Below, piece after piece: positions 52,749 to 61,397 of a stretch of 64,000 bases of DNA (position 1 is its first letter; each line of letters starts with the position of its first letter). Source of the DNA: Bacillus carboniphilus (GTDB taxonomy: Bacteria > Bacillota > Bacilli > Bacillales > JAIVKR01). The translations under genes were made by a program, and so were the position numbers. Under the pieces are notes generated by a model, which was not told the origin of the DNA, ran no database searches, and saw only the letters and a list, made by a program, of their open reading frames with translations. The DNA lies in contig NZ_CP129013.1 in NCBI RefSeq assembly GCF_020524035.2, positions 2,927,001-2,991,000 of the forward strand, in the 5' to 3' direction.

Positions 52749-55034
52749 ATGCCCAAAAATTTAAGGAAACGTTTGAGCCTATTTGTCATTGGTGTGCTCT
52801 TAATAGGAAGTTTGATGGGGGTAGCGATCTTTTTTAATAGTAAAGATTCAAAGTTAGTAACGAGTAAAAAAGATGTTGCTCCATTAGACAATGCAAAAAG
52901 AAAACAGGAGGAGGATGAAGAAAAAGAGAAGAGTCTTCCACCAGATGACAAAGCAACAACTGAAGGGACAAGAGAGGAAGAAGAGGAGTCTGAATCTCAA
53001 GAGTTGGAGGATGGTCATGTACCACCGTCTGATTCGAATGATTCAAATGGAAAGGATTTATCCCAATCGGAGGAAGCTATTCGAAATACTCCTTCATCGA
53101 CCAAGAATAATAGTTTAGTAGATGAGAGCTTTGCTCAAGAAAAACAAACAGGGATAAATACTTTAGGTGAATTAACGAATGAAGGAATCAATCAAGAACC
53201 CTCGGCCACCTCTGAGGAGTTATTTGGTGGTCAAGATAGTGGGAGAAAGGATTCGACGCAACCAGAATCTACAAAAGATAGTGATGATGTTGGAGTAGAG
53301 CCGACACTTCCTGGAGATACAGTTGAAGAAGGTGAAGAGGATAAGTCTAATAAACCTGAAGTTGGTGATGATGTTGAAGAAGGTCCAATAGAGGATGAAG
53401 ATAATAATCAAACAACTCATCCCTTTCTAGAAGAAGTACTTGAACTAGTCAATTTAGAGAGAGAAAAGGAAGGGTTAAGTCCTGTTAAACTAGCAGAAGA
53501 AGTACAAAAAGTAGCGCAAGTTAAAGCGGAAGATATGAGAGATAATAACTATTTTGCACATGAATCCCCAACGTATGGAACTCCGTTTGAGATGATGAAT
53601 GAATTTGGCGTCACTTATAGGGCAGCAGGAGAGAATATTGCTGCCGGTCAACGTACTCCGGAAAAAGTGATGGAGGGGTGGATGAATAGTGATGGGCATC
53701 GAGCTAATATCTTAAGCGAAGATTTTACTCATTTAGGAGTGGGCTATGCTGAGGGTGGAAGCTCCGGAACATACTGGGTGCAGATGTTTATTAAAGATCA
53801 AGAAAGCATAGATGATGTTGAAGAAGACCCGATTGAGCCAGAGCCCCCTGAAGAAGATGGAGATGACGGAGGAGAAGAAAACCCATCCGATCCAGAAGAA
53901 GGAGGAGATGAAGGAGAAGACGACCCATCTGATCCAGAAGAACCAGAAGAAGGAGGAGATGAAGGAGAGGACGACCCATCCGATCCAGAAGAACCAGAAG
54001 AAGGAGGAGATGAAGGAGAAGACAATCCATCTGATCCAGAAGAACCGGAAGAAGGAGGAGATGAAGGAGAAGACGACCCATCCGATCCAGAAGATGATGA
54101 GGATAATGACCAATCCCAAGCCTTTTTAGAAGAAGTACTTGAACTGGTGAATGTTGAGAGAGAAAAAGAAGGATTAAGCCCTGTAAGTTTAGCAGAAGAA
54201 GTACAAAAAGTAGCGCAAGTTAAAGCGGAAGATATGAGGGACAATAATTATTTTGCACATGAATCCCCGACGTATGGAACTCCATTTGAAATGATGGATC
54301 AATTTGGCGTCACTTATAGGGCAGCAGGAGAAAATATTGCTGCCGGTCAACGTACTCCGGAAAAAGTGATGGAGGGGTGGATGAATAGTGACGGTCACCG
54401 TGCTAATATTTTAAGTGAAGACTTTACTCATTTAGGAGTAGGGTATGCCGAAGGTGGAAGCTCCGGAACCTATTGGGTGCAAATGTTTATTAAAAAAGAT
54501 AGTCAATTGCAAAACATTAATATGGAGTCACAATCTCTAAATGAAGCTGAGGAAACGAATGAAAACGAGTTGAATCAAGAGATAAATCAAAGTATAGCTG
54601 AATCAAATGAAGAGCAAAAGAAACAAAATTCACAAAAAGACATGGTACAAGCGTCCGAAGAACAGTCAGAAGAGGTTTCTAAATCGCCACAAGAAAAACC
54701 TAATGAAAATAAAAATATAGAAGTTGAGGTTAAGTCACCAACAGATGAACAACAAGAAGAGGATTTAGAGTCTCTTGAAAATAATAAGGAAAACGAGGGA
54801 GAGGAGTTTAAAGAAGAGCAAAACGATTCTCCTATAGAAGAAAAATCTCAAGAAGAGGTTGACCCATCTCAAGAATCTCAAGAGAAAGAACAAGATGAAA
54901 AAGAAGTGTCAAAAGAAGAGATTGATCAGCTTGAGGTAAATCAAGATTCAACTTTGAATGAAGAGGAAAGTGACAGAAAAGATCAATCTTCTTCGGATGC
55001 GAATGAAGAAGACCTTGATAATGAGAATAGCTAG
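52749..55034 (+). CDS. membrane-anchored acidic protein with two near-identical CAP domains
   Basis: 761 residues. An N-terminal anchor or signal (LSLFVIGVLLIGSLMGVAIF) is followed by an acidic linker, CAP/SCP domain 1 (about 224-349), a Glu/Asp repeat linker, CAP domain 2 (about 455-580) and a very acidic tail. Both CAP domains carry FAHESP and GENIAAGQRTPEKVMEGWMN then SDGHRANIL, with the two conserved His and Glu residues, as in YkwD. Between them EEPEEGGDEGEDDPSDP is repeated about four times. The two CAP copies are nearly identical in DNA, so the duplication is recent. AAGGAAGGA lies nine bases before ATG 52749. Confidence 0.88.
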   Translation: MPKNLRKRLSLFVIGVLLIGSLMGVAIFFNSKDSKLVTSKKDVAPLDNAKRKQEEDEEKEKSLPPDDKATTEGTREEEEESESQELEDGHVPPSDSNDSNGKDLSQSEEAIRNTPSSTKNNSLVDESFAQEKQTGINTLGELTNEGINQEPSATSEELFGGQDSGRKDSTQPESTKDSDDVGVEPTLPGDTVEEGEEDKSNKPEVGDDVEEGPIEDEDNNQTTHPFLEEVLELVNLEREKEGLSPVKLAEEVQKVAQVKAEDMRDNNYFAHESPTYGTPFEMMNEFGVTYRAAGENIAAGQRTPEKVMEGWMNSDGHRANILSEDFTHLGVGYAEGGSSGTYWVQMFIKDQESIDDVEEDPIEPEPPEEDGDDGGEENPSDPEEGGDEGEDDPSDPEEPEEGGDEGEDDPSDPEEPEEGGDEGEDNPSDPEEPEEGGDEGEDDPSDPEDDEDNDQSQAFLEEVLELVNVEREKEGLSPVSLAEEVQKVAQVKAEDMRDNNYFAHESPTYGTPFEMMDQFGVTYRAAGENIAAGQRTPEKVMEGWMNSDGHRANILSEDFTHLGVGYAEGGSSGTYWVQMFIKKDSQLQNINMESQSLNEAEETNENELNQEINQSIAESNEEQKKQNSQKDMVQASEEQSEEVSKSPQEKPNENKNIEVEVKSPTDEQQEEDLESLENNKENEGEEFKEEQNDSPIEEKSQEEVDPSQESQEKEQDEKEVSKEEIDQLEVNQDSTLNEEESDRKDQSSSDANEEDLDNENS

Positions 55035-55062
55035 TATAAGTATGTAAGTTGAGTAACACTAA

Positions 55063-55105
55063 GAGCTGTCTAATAAGGCCAAGAAAATTGGTTATTAGAT
55101 GGCTC
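55063..55105 (+). terminator. long hairpin after the double-CAP gene
   Basis: GAGC-TG-TCTAATAA pairs with TTATTAGA-TG-GCTC, with CCAA/TTGG inside. The T-run is weak (CTTTGTTG), so it may be a terminator or a small palindromic repeat. The next 265 bases up to the YVTN gene show nothing else. Confidence 0.5.
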
Positions 55106-55370
55106 CTTTGTTGATATATAGAGAATGTATTGTATGAAGCGGGAAGACGAGGCGCTTAATCAAAAATAGTAAATGGATTAGATGCTCATTGTTCAAAATA
55201 TGAATTCGAGAAAATATAACCTGTACCATTCAACGATCGAATAACATAAGATTAACTAAACATTTTTGGAAAATAATTAAGAAATTCTGTCCTTCTGCTT
55301 TTCTTTTTAAAAAAGTAATGATGAAATGGATTCAGCATATAAGTAAATATAAAAAGGTGGTGAGTAAGAG

Positions 55371-56931
55371 ATGACTGTTTTATATACGACGGGACCGATC
55401 CAAAACACGAATCTATATTTAGCTAACATTGAAGTCATTGTGCGAAATACAGACCCGTCAGACAGTGCGACTATAACCACCCGACTTTTCGACGAAAGTT
55501 CATCTCCTGAGTCACTTGTTAAATCGAATTCATTTACCGTTAATGCAAAAAGTACGAACAGTGAGTTGTATAATGCTGCCGCTTTAACATCGTTTTTAAT
55601 TGAGGTGGAGGTGAACTTAGCCAATAAAAGCGACAAGGTTGCCTCTACTGCCGTTCAATCAACAGTGACGGCGTTTAACGGAGTAAGCGAATTTGTTCAA
55701 TTCATTCGATTGCTGGTATCAAATCCTCAAACTTTGCAAAATATCGAATATCCTATAACTCCTCAGTTCAATCTATTTTTACCCAGTACCATCAGTTGTG
55801 AAGGGGAAAATAACGGGTGATGTATCGTTAAACAATGTTCCTCGAGCTGGAGTGGATGTTAGTTTTAAGGCAAATACATCTGGCGTTTCATTTATCCCAA
55901 ACCCTACAATTACGGATGTGAACGGAGATTATGTGACGAGTGTGGTTTTTCCACCTCAGAAATCTTCGGTGGCTACTAGAATTACTGCGAGTGTAACCGT
56001 GGATGGACAAAACGTGCAGTCCGTGGGAGTAGCTGAAGTATTATGTCTACTTTTTGACTTATATGTAACAAATGCTGATTCAAATAACATTTCTGTTATT
56101 GATTCTGATACAAATACAGTAATCAGCACACTTACGGGGTTTTTGGGTCCTACCGGAATTGGAGCTAATCCTTCAACAAATTTAGTGTATCCATACAACA
56201 GAGATTTGAACCTACTCTCTGTGATTGATGCTACCACCAATTTAATTATTAATACTATTACAGCTGGTGAACAGGTTGTAGCGCTGGAGTTGCTATTAAT
56301 TCAATAAAGAACCTTATTTGCCTTGTAAACAGTAACCAGCCAACTGTTACAATTATTGATGGTTCGACAAATGCTATCCTCGATACGGTAACAGTAGCAA
56401 ATGATCTTTTTGCGGCAACATTTGATGAACAACTTAATCTAATCTATGTTACCAGCATTGATTCAACTGTATCCGTTATTGATGGTAATAATAACTTTGT
56501 TATTACGGCAACCTTTACTTTTAGTTTGCCTCTCAATGTTGCAGTCGACGAGCAACGAAATTTAGCTTATGTTACTGACGTTACTGCCAATTCTATATCT
56601 ATAATAGATGGAAATTCATTAGTTATAACGGCTACGTTTAATGTAACTTTGCCAGACAATATTGCTGTAAATGAGGACACAAATCGAATCTACGTAACGA
56701 CTGATACACCCCCTGGAGGTGTTTTAGCCATAGATGGTGAATCATATAACATAATTGCAACTTTAACTGTTGGAAGTGACCCTCAAAGGATAATCGTTAT
56801 TGATGAGATAAACCAAATTTATGTTATCAACAGCTTAAGTAATAATGTATCCGTTATAGATGGTGATAATAACATAGTCATTGCAACGATTGGGAGTTGG
56901 AAATTCACCACGAGATATCACGTTTCTTTAA
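55371..56931 (+). pseudogene. YVTN beta-propeller surface protein, copy 2 (three frameshifts)
   Basis: Paralogue of the 26.5-kb gene. The N-terminal domain (TVLYTTGPIQNTNLYLANIE, ESLVKSNSFTVNAKS, LVSNPQTLQNIEYP) shifts frame at GGGG 55803-55806 to EGKITGDVSLNNVPRAGVDV. It shifts back near 56275-56285 (one base lost) and again at GGG 56892-56894, finishing GVGNSPRDITFL and TAA at 56929-56931. Blades such as NISVIDSDTNTVISTLTG are clear. No signal peptide. GGTGGTGAGTAAGAG precedes the ATG. Whether the shifts are real cannot be told from this sequence. Confidence 0.75.
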
Positions 56932-57370
56932 GGGTATTTTCCGAAACAACCTCAATACCATTCATTGAAAGTAACGCAGCCGTAACACCTAGTCCTTTTT
57001 TCTTTTTGCTTGAGAAGCTACCATCATATATAAAATGACATCCACAAGAAGGGCTATTTTCCTTTAAGATGACCTTATTAACCCCGTGTTCCTTTGCTAA
57101 TTTCAATGTCTCGTAAGCACCTTTAATGAAGTGTGTCGTTACATCATTTCCATTATTGTCAACGACTTTAGCGGTGCCATTAATGACATCATTTCCACTA
57201 CCACCAACAATTTCAGCAGGGTTTCGTGGAGTAGAAAGACCTCCTAATAGTTCAGGACAAGCTTCGATTACTTGGTTTTTATGAATAAACTTTTCTACTT
57301 GATCATTGGAACAATCAGTCCCATTATAACGACATTTTTTTCCTAATAAACAAGAGCTGATGATATACAT
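56918..57370 (-). CDS. DUF523 family protein
   Basis: 150 residues. IISSCLLGKKCRYNG, CPELLGGLSTPRNPAEIVGG and LKENSPSCGCHFIYDG with GVTAALL are the DUF523 signature, including conserved cysteines. ATG 57370 follows GGTGGAATAG. Function unknown. Its end overlaps the end of the convergent YVTN gene by 14 bases. Confidence 0.9.
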   Translation of the reverse strand: MYIISSCLLGKKCRYNGTDCSNDQVEKFIHKNQVIEACPELLGGLSTPRNPAEIVGGSGNDVINGTAKVVDNNGNDVTTHFIKGAYETLKLAKEHGVNKVILKENSPSCGCHFIYDGSFSSKKKKGLGVTAALLSMNGIEVVSENTLKET

Positions 57371-57402
57371 GTCTATTCCACCTACATTCATTTGTTGGGT
57401 TC

Positions 57403-57411
57403 TGGTATAAT
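57403..57411 (+). promoter_or_regulatory. extended -10 promoter of the type I toxin
   Basis: TGGTATAAT: consensus -10 with TGn extension. A good -35 is not needed or seen. Transcription would begin near 57418, at the start of the 5' arm of the long inverted repeat. Confidence 0.6.
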
Positions 57412-57418
57412 TTAGATG

Positions 57419-57652
57419 TGTGTAATAGAACTCAAGGGTGAAAGGCTAAACCCCACGTAAAGGGGGTGAGGCCATTGTCAATTTTTGAATCATTGTCATT
57501 AATGATCACTTTTGCATTGTTAGTGATTGCGATTTTGTCTTTTGATTCAAAAAAATGACCACCCTTGAGCTTTGGCAGAAGCTTTAGGGTGGTGAATGAG
57601 TTGCCATCTAAAGAGTAGAAGCCTTTCCCTCTGAGGATAATTCTATTACACA
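57419..57652. repeat. inverted repeat bounding the toxin transcript
   Basis: The left arm 57419-57447 (TGTGTAATAGAA ... AGGG then GAAAGGCT) and right arm 57620-57652 (AGCCTTTCCCTCTG ... TTCTATTACACA) are complementary over most of their length. A second pair, CTCAAGGGTG (57431-57440) and CACCCTTGAG (57560-57569), is perfect. Confidence 0.75.
57475..57558 (+). CDS. type I toxin, putative holin-like (Hol-Tox/TxpA type)
   Basis: 27 residues: MSIFESLSLMITFALLVIAI then LSFDSKK. One transmembrane helix with a polar, lysine-ended tail is the pattern of Gram-positive type I toxins. TTG start after AAAGGGGGTGAGG. The following sequence ACCACCCTTGAGCTTTGGCA and GAAGCTTTAGGGTGGTGA is typical of these loci. 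Folding of the mRNA ends would delay translation. The antitoxin is expected to be an antisense RNA overlapping the 3' half. Confidence 0.72.
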   Translation: MSIFESLSLMITFALLVIAILSFDSKK

Positions 57653-57696
57653 TAAGGGTTGAATGTCTTTCATTCAGCCCTTTCTGCTTTATTATA
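57560..57696 (-). ncRNA. candidate antisense antitoxin RNA region
   Basis: On the minus strand TATAAT at 57696-57691 could start an RNA near 57684 that runs back across the toxin 3' region. The -35 is poor, so the exact promoter is uncertain. The call is based on the known layout of TxpA/RatA-type loci. Confidence 0.35.
57656..57690 (+). terminator. terminator of the toxin transcript
   Basis: GGGTTGAATG-TCTTT-CATTCAGCCC followed by TTTCTGCTTT. Confidence 0.7.
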
Positions 57697-57791
57697 CGTT
57701 ATTTTATTTATAAGATAACATATTTTTAAAAGAAAAACACATATTTTGAACAAATTCTCAATTAGGACATTTTTCTTTAGGAGATGATTGA

Positions 57792-58439
57792 ATGAAAGCA
57801 GTAATTTTTGATTTTGATGGATTAATCGTTGACACTGAAAGTCTTTGGTATGAAGTTTTTTACCAAGTGATGAAGGAATATGGGATGGATTTATCAATTG
57901 AAGAATTTTCTCAATGTATTGGTTCTCATGATGGGGTTTTATATGACTTTTTAGATACTAAATGTGGATATTTACTTGATCGCACAGAAGTTAAAATGAA
58001 AACGGATCAACTTTACCAAGAAAAAATTAATCAACTTATGTTACGTGAAGGTGTAGAAGAGTATTTAAGAGAAGCGAATGATTTAGGATTAAAAATTGCT
58101 TTAGCCTCCAGTTCAAGTAAAATCTGGGTAGAGTCTTTTCTCGATAAATTTAATATTAGGAGTTATTTTTCAGTTATATTCACTCGTGATGATGTGAAAG
58201 TTGTTAAACCTGACCCCGAATTGTACATAAAGGCAACAGCCGCCCTGGAATTGTCTCCTTCAGAAATTATTGTTTTTGAAGATTCTTTAAATGGGTTAAA
58301 AGCAGCGAAAGAAGCTGGTCTTACTTGCGTGGTTGTTCCAAACCCTATCACGAAAACACTAGCATTTGAAGGACATTTTATGAAGCTGCAGTCTATGACA
58401 GAAATAAGACTCGGAGAGCTTTTAGACAAAGTAAAATAA
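57792..58439 (+). CDS. HAD family hydrolase (beta-phosphoglucomutase-like)
   Basis: 215 residues. IFDFDGLIVDTESLWYEVFY (nucleophile Asp), LASSSSK (motif II), KPDPELYIKA (motif III Lys) and FEDSLNGLKAAKEAG (motif IV) are intact. A helical cap lies between residues 15 and 80. Close in style to Bacillus YhcW-type proteins. ATTTTTCTTTAGGAG precedes the ATG. Substrate unknown. Confidence 0.92.
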   Translation: MKAVIFDFDGLIVDTESLWYEVFYQVMKEYGMDLSIEEFSQCIGSHDGVLYDFLDTKCGYLLDRTEVKMKTDQLYQEKINQLMLREGVEEYLREANDLGLKIALASSSSKIWVESFLDKFNIRSYFSVIFTRDDVKVVKPDPELYIKATAALELSPSEIIVFEDSLNGLKAAKEAGLTCVVVPNPITKTLAFEGHFMKLQSMTEIRLGELLDKVK

Positions 58440-58599
58440 AAAGTTGACAATACTCCTGTAATATTGTTGAATCCAGTCACTATTTCCCGAAAAATAATTT
58501 CTTTCTCTAACCCAGTGTATGTCACTTCCTGTACACCTTTTTCATAATGTATAGAAAGAATTTTTAAGTGAAGAGGTGCTTTCATTAGCTTTATAGGGG

Positions 58600-59213
58600 A
58601 CTAAAAAGTATGCCGCTATTGGCGATAGTTTAACAGTTGGAACGGGAAGAGGTTTATTTTCGAGAGGGATGGTCGAAGTTTTTCAAAACGGACTTCAGCA
58701 TAAATGGAAAGAACAAATTGTTTTTGTAAGTGTGCACATGTTAGTTATACGACAAGACAAATTGAGGAAATGGTGAAAAAAGAGTCGGTAACAGATCAAA
58801 TAAAAAATGTGGAAATCATTACGATTACTGCAGGAGGTAACGATTTAATAGTTGGAATGAAACTCTTTATAGAAAATAACAAAAAAAGAGAGCCGTTCAA
58901 TCATTAAGAACTTGTCAAGTTGTATATGAGCAATTAATCACCTATATAGTGGGAATCAAAAGAATTCAATATCTTCCATATTTGATCTTGTTGGTAAACC
59001 TATATAATACACAAAAACAGGTGAATGATGCTGAAAAATGGGTTCGCTCGTTTAATCAATGGCTCATTTCTTTAGAGAAATAACCACAAGTAAAGGTGGT
59101 AAATATTTATCATATATATTTTCTGATAATCGTGATGTTATCGCTAAGGAGGGGGTTCATCCTAACAGAAAGGGTATTATTTGATGAGAAAAGCGTTATT
59201 AGAGGCAGTTTAA
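58600..59213 (+). pseudogene. SGNH/GDSL hydrolase, several frameshifts and no start codon
   Basis: KYAAIGDSLTVGTGRGLFSR (block I with catalytic Ser), then in other frames VSYTTRQIEEMVKKESVTDQ, IITITAGGNDLI (block III), LPYLILLVNLYNT and finally DVIAKEGVHPNRKG (block V D-x-x-H). At least three indels are needed to join them, and ACT occupies the place of the start codon after AGGGG. The gene is decayed beyond a single sequencing error. Confidence 0.8.
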
Positions 59214-59399
59214 ATAGTAAGAGAATTCTTCATATGTAGGAAATTTTGGTCAGGGGCACTAGAACCCTGACCATAACAATTTTTCAAACTACTCTTGAAT
59301 TGTATATGAGGATAATAAAAAATGTTGTCGAACAGTGTCTTGAAAATTAAATTTTATGTAAAGTCACTTTTTTAATATTAATTAAGAAGGAGATATTCA

Positions 59400-60194
59400 G
59401 TGAATATTCAATTTAAAAATAATCAACTGACGGTTTTTCAAAGTTCCTTGTATATGACTACATCTACCGTAATTCAAACGAACTCTTCAATAATAGTAGT
59501 AGATCCTACATGGCTACCTGATGAAGTGGAAGGAATAAGGAATTATGTCTATCGCATAAAAAAAGATAGACAAATACACCTTATTTTCACACATAGTGAC
59601 TGGGATCATATCCTTGGTGTAGGCGCCTTTCCAGATGCAAAAATAATTGGTTCAAAGGAACTTTCTGAACACGACCAAAAAGAAAAAATAATTAATCAAA
59701 TAAAAGAATTTGACGATTTGAATTATTTGTCTAGACATTATCCCGTTTATTACCCTCAAGTTCATGTAGAAATTGAAGGAGATCGGCAACAATTGATCAT
59801 TGATGAACTTGTCTTAACCTTTTATAAAGCACCTGGACATACTGCAGATGGATTATTCACAGTTATTGAGCCTTATGGTATTTTTGTTGCGGGTGATTAT
59901 TTATCAGATGTAGAATTTCCTTTTATCTATAGTGGTTTTAAAGATTATTTGCAAACGATACATAAATCGAGAAAAATTGTATCTGATCATGATATACATG
60001 TTCTTATACCTGGTCATGGAAATGTTACAACTAGTAAAGATGAAATAAATCAAAGAATACAAGAATCTATAGATTACTTGGAGAATTTAAAGAAAAATAT
60101 AGACCAAGAAGTTTATTTGAAAAAACGTTATAGGTTTTATAATGGAATGAAATCGACACACGCGAATAATAAAAAGTGGGTGAATAATTGTTAA
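59400..60194 (+). CDS. MBL-fold metallohydrolase
   Basis: 264 residues. The metal motif is FTHSDWDHILGVGAF (HxxxDH form), followed by KAPGHTADGLF, FVAGDYLSD and LIPGHGN, the usual His/Asp ligands. The N-terminal strand VIQTNSSIIVVDPTWLPDEV is typical. GTG 59400 follows AGAAGGAG. Substrate unknown. The 186 bases upstream show no other feature. Confidence 0.9.
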   Translation: MNIQFKNNQLTVFQSSLYMTTSTVIQTNSSIIVVDPTWLPDEVEGIRNYVYRIKKDRQIHLIFTHSDWDHILGVGAFPDAKIIGSKELSEHDQKEKIINQIKEFDDLNYLSRHYPVYYPQVHVEIEGDRQQLIIDELVLTFYKAPGHTADGLFTVIEPYGIFVAGDYLSDVEFPFIYSGFKDYLQTIHKSRKIVSDHDIHVLIPGHGNVTTSKDEINQRIQESIDYLENLKKNIDQEVYLKKRYRFYNGMKSTHANNKKWVNNC

Positions 60195-60247
60195 TTGGTT
60201 TTGGTCCTTACCATTAAGGGAATCCTAAGGGTGAGGAAGGTGACGAT

Positions 60248-61000
60248 ATGATTCATTCTTATGGACAATTGGCAGTAGAAGTCTATGATTTAGAGAAACC
60301 TTTAGGAGAATCGTTTAAGGTTGTAGAATATTACTTGCAAAGGTTAGATGGTTGTCAAGGAAGAATACTCGAAGCAGAGGTTGGGCTTGGTAGAGTGTAC
60401 ATCCCCCTTTTAGAGAAGGGGTTAAAAATTGAGGGTTTTGATTCGTCTAAAGATATGTTAGCTTGTTGTGAGGCTCGCTGTAATGAAAAAGGATTGACTC
60501 CTTCTTTGTATAAAGGAGAAATGATGTCTTTCTCTCGTCATAAGCTTTTTGATGCTATTATCATACCTGCTGGTACATTTCATCTTGTAGAAAAAAGAAG
60601 AGAAGCAATGCAATCACTAAGAAACTTTTTAAAACATTTGTCCCCAAATGGAAGGATAATTATGGATTTATATTTACCGACGCCAGATAAAGGACCTTCT
60701 ATTCAAACATGGGAAATGAATGATAAAGAGATGATCACATTAACGAAGAGTATCATTGAAAATAATATGCTTGATCAAAAGCGGATTTCTCTTTTGAAGT
60801 ATGAAAAGTGGTCAAATGGGAAGTCTGTCGCTCAAGAACTTCATAGGATTCCATTTCGGTGGTATGGGTTGAAGGAGTTTAAATTGATCTTGGAGAGAAT
60901 CGGTTTTTCTGCTGTAACCGTTTCTGCGAACTATCAGTATCGAAAGCAGCCACAATCCTCACAAGACACTTTGACCATCGAAGCGGTAAAAGGAAAGTGA
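60248..61000 (+). CDS. class I SAM-dependent methyltransferase (variant motif I)
   Basis: 250 residues. ILEAEVGLGRVYIPLLEKGL KIEGFDSSKDML marks the SAM site; the usual E-x-G-x-G is altered to E-A-E-V-G-L-G, so the first glycine is a glutamate. ILE...GFD and DAIIIPAGTFHLV fit the fold. GAGGAAGGTGAC precedes the ATG. It may still bind SAM. Acceptor unknown. Confidence 0.82.
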   Translation: MIHSYGQLAVEVYDLEKPLGESFKVVEYYLQRLDGCQGRILEAEVGLGRVYIPLLEKGLKIEGFDSSKDMLACCEARCNEKGLTPSLYKGEMMSFSRHKLFDAIIIPAGTFHLVEKRREAMQSLRNFLKHLSPNGRIIMDLYLPTPDKGPSIQTWEMNDKEMITLTKSIIENNMLDQKRISLLKYEKWSNGKSVAQELHRIPFRWYGLKEFKLILERIGFSAVTVSANYQYRKQPQSSQDTLTIEAVKGK

Positions 61001-61025
61001 AAGATAGTAGCAACGCTACTATCTT
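61001..61025. terminator. bidirectional terminator between convergent genes
   Basis: AAGATAGTAG-CAACG-CTACTATCTT, perfect 10-bp stem. Confidence 0.75.
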
Positions 61026-61343
61026 CTATAAATGATTAGATAAAAATGATCTAACTTCCTCTGGTGTCTTAGCATTGGCGCTATGAAGATGACCAAGTTT
61101 TTCATTATTTTTGAAAATAAGTATGCTTGGAATACCCATCACTTGATACGTTTCTGCAATTTCAGGGAAGTCATCCTTGTCAATTTCATACCATTGATAG
61201 TCGTTATATTCCTCTAATATTTCACCAATAAACATATCCATTCTTGTACAGTCAGGACACCAATTTGTGACAAACTTAATGAGAACTTCCTTATCAGATC
61301 CAATTAATTGGTTAAATTGATCGGCTGTTGTGATTTTTTCCAT
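61026..61343 (-). CDS. thioredoxin family protein (WCPDC active site)
   Basis: 105 residues. FVTNWCPDCTRMDMFI is the redox motif (CPDC rather than CGPC), with the cis-proline in GIPSILIFKNNEKLG. Similar to Bacillus YtpP-like monothiol-reducing thioredoxins, some of which act on bacillithiolated proteins; that specific role is inference. TAGGAGGAAT precedes the ATG. Confidence 0.88.
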   Translation of the reverse strand: MEKITTADQFNQLIGSDKEVLIKFVTNWCPDCTRMDMFIGEILEEYNDYQWYEIDKDDFPEIAETYQVMGIPSILIFKNNEKLGHLHSANAKTPEEVRSFLSNHL

Positions 61344-61397
61344 GAGTTATTCCTCCTAAGTAATTGTGATTATTAAATGTGAGCTTTCGCTTTTCTA

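Noticed and set aside
53890-54100. CRISPR-like array in the CAP gene linker
   Set aside because: Repeats are in-frame 51-bp coding units without spacers; no cas genes in the window.
53791-54129. Long open frames on the other five frames across the acidic repeat of the CAP gene
   Set aside because: They arise from the GAA/GAG/GAT-rich repeat and have Leu/Ser- or Lys/Glu-monotonous composition; no ribosome sites.
57432-57653. 73-codon minus-strand frame across the toxin locus
   Set aside because: It is the antisense of the toxin mRNA and its structured ends; no ribosome site.
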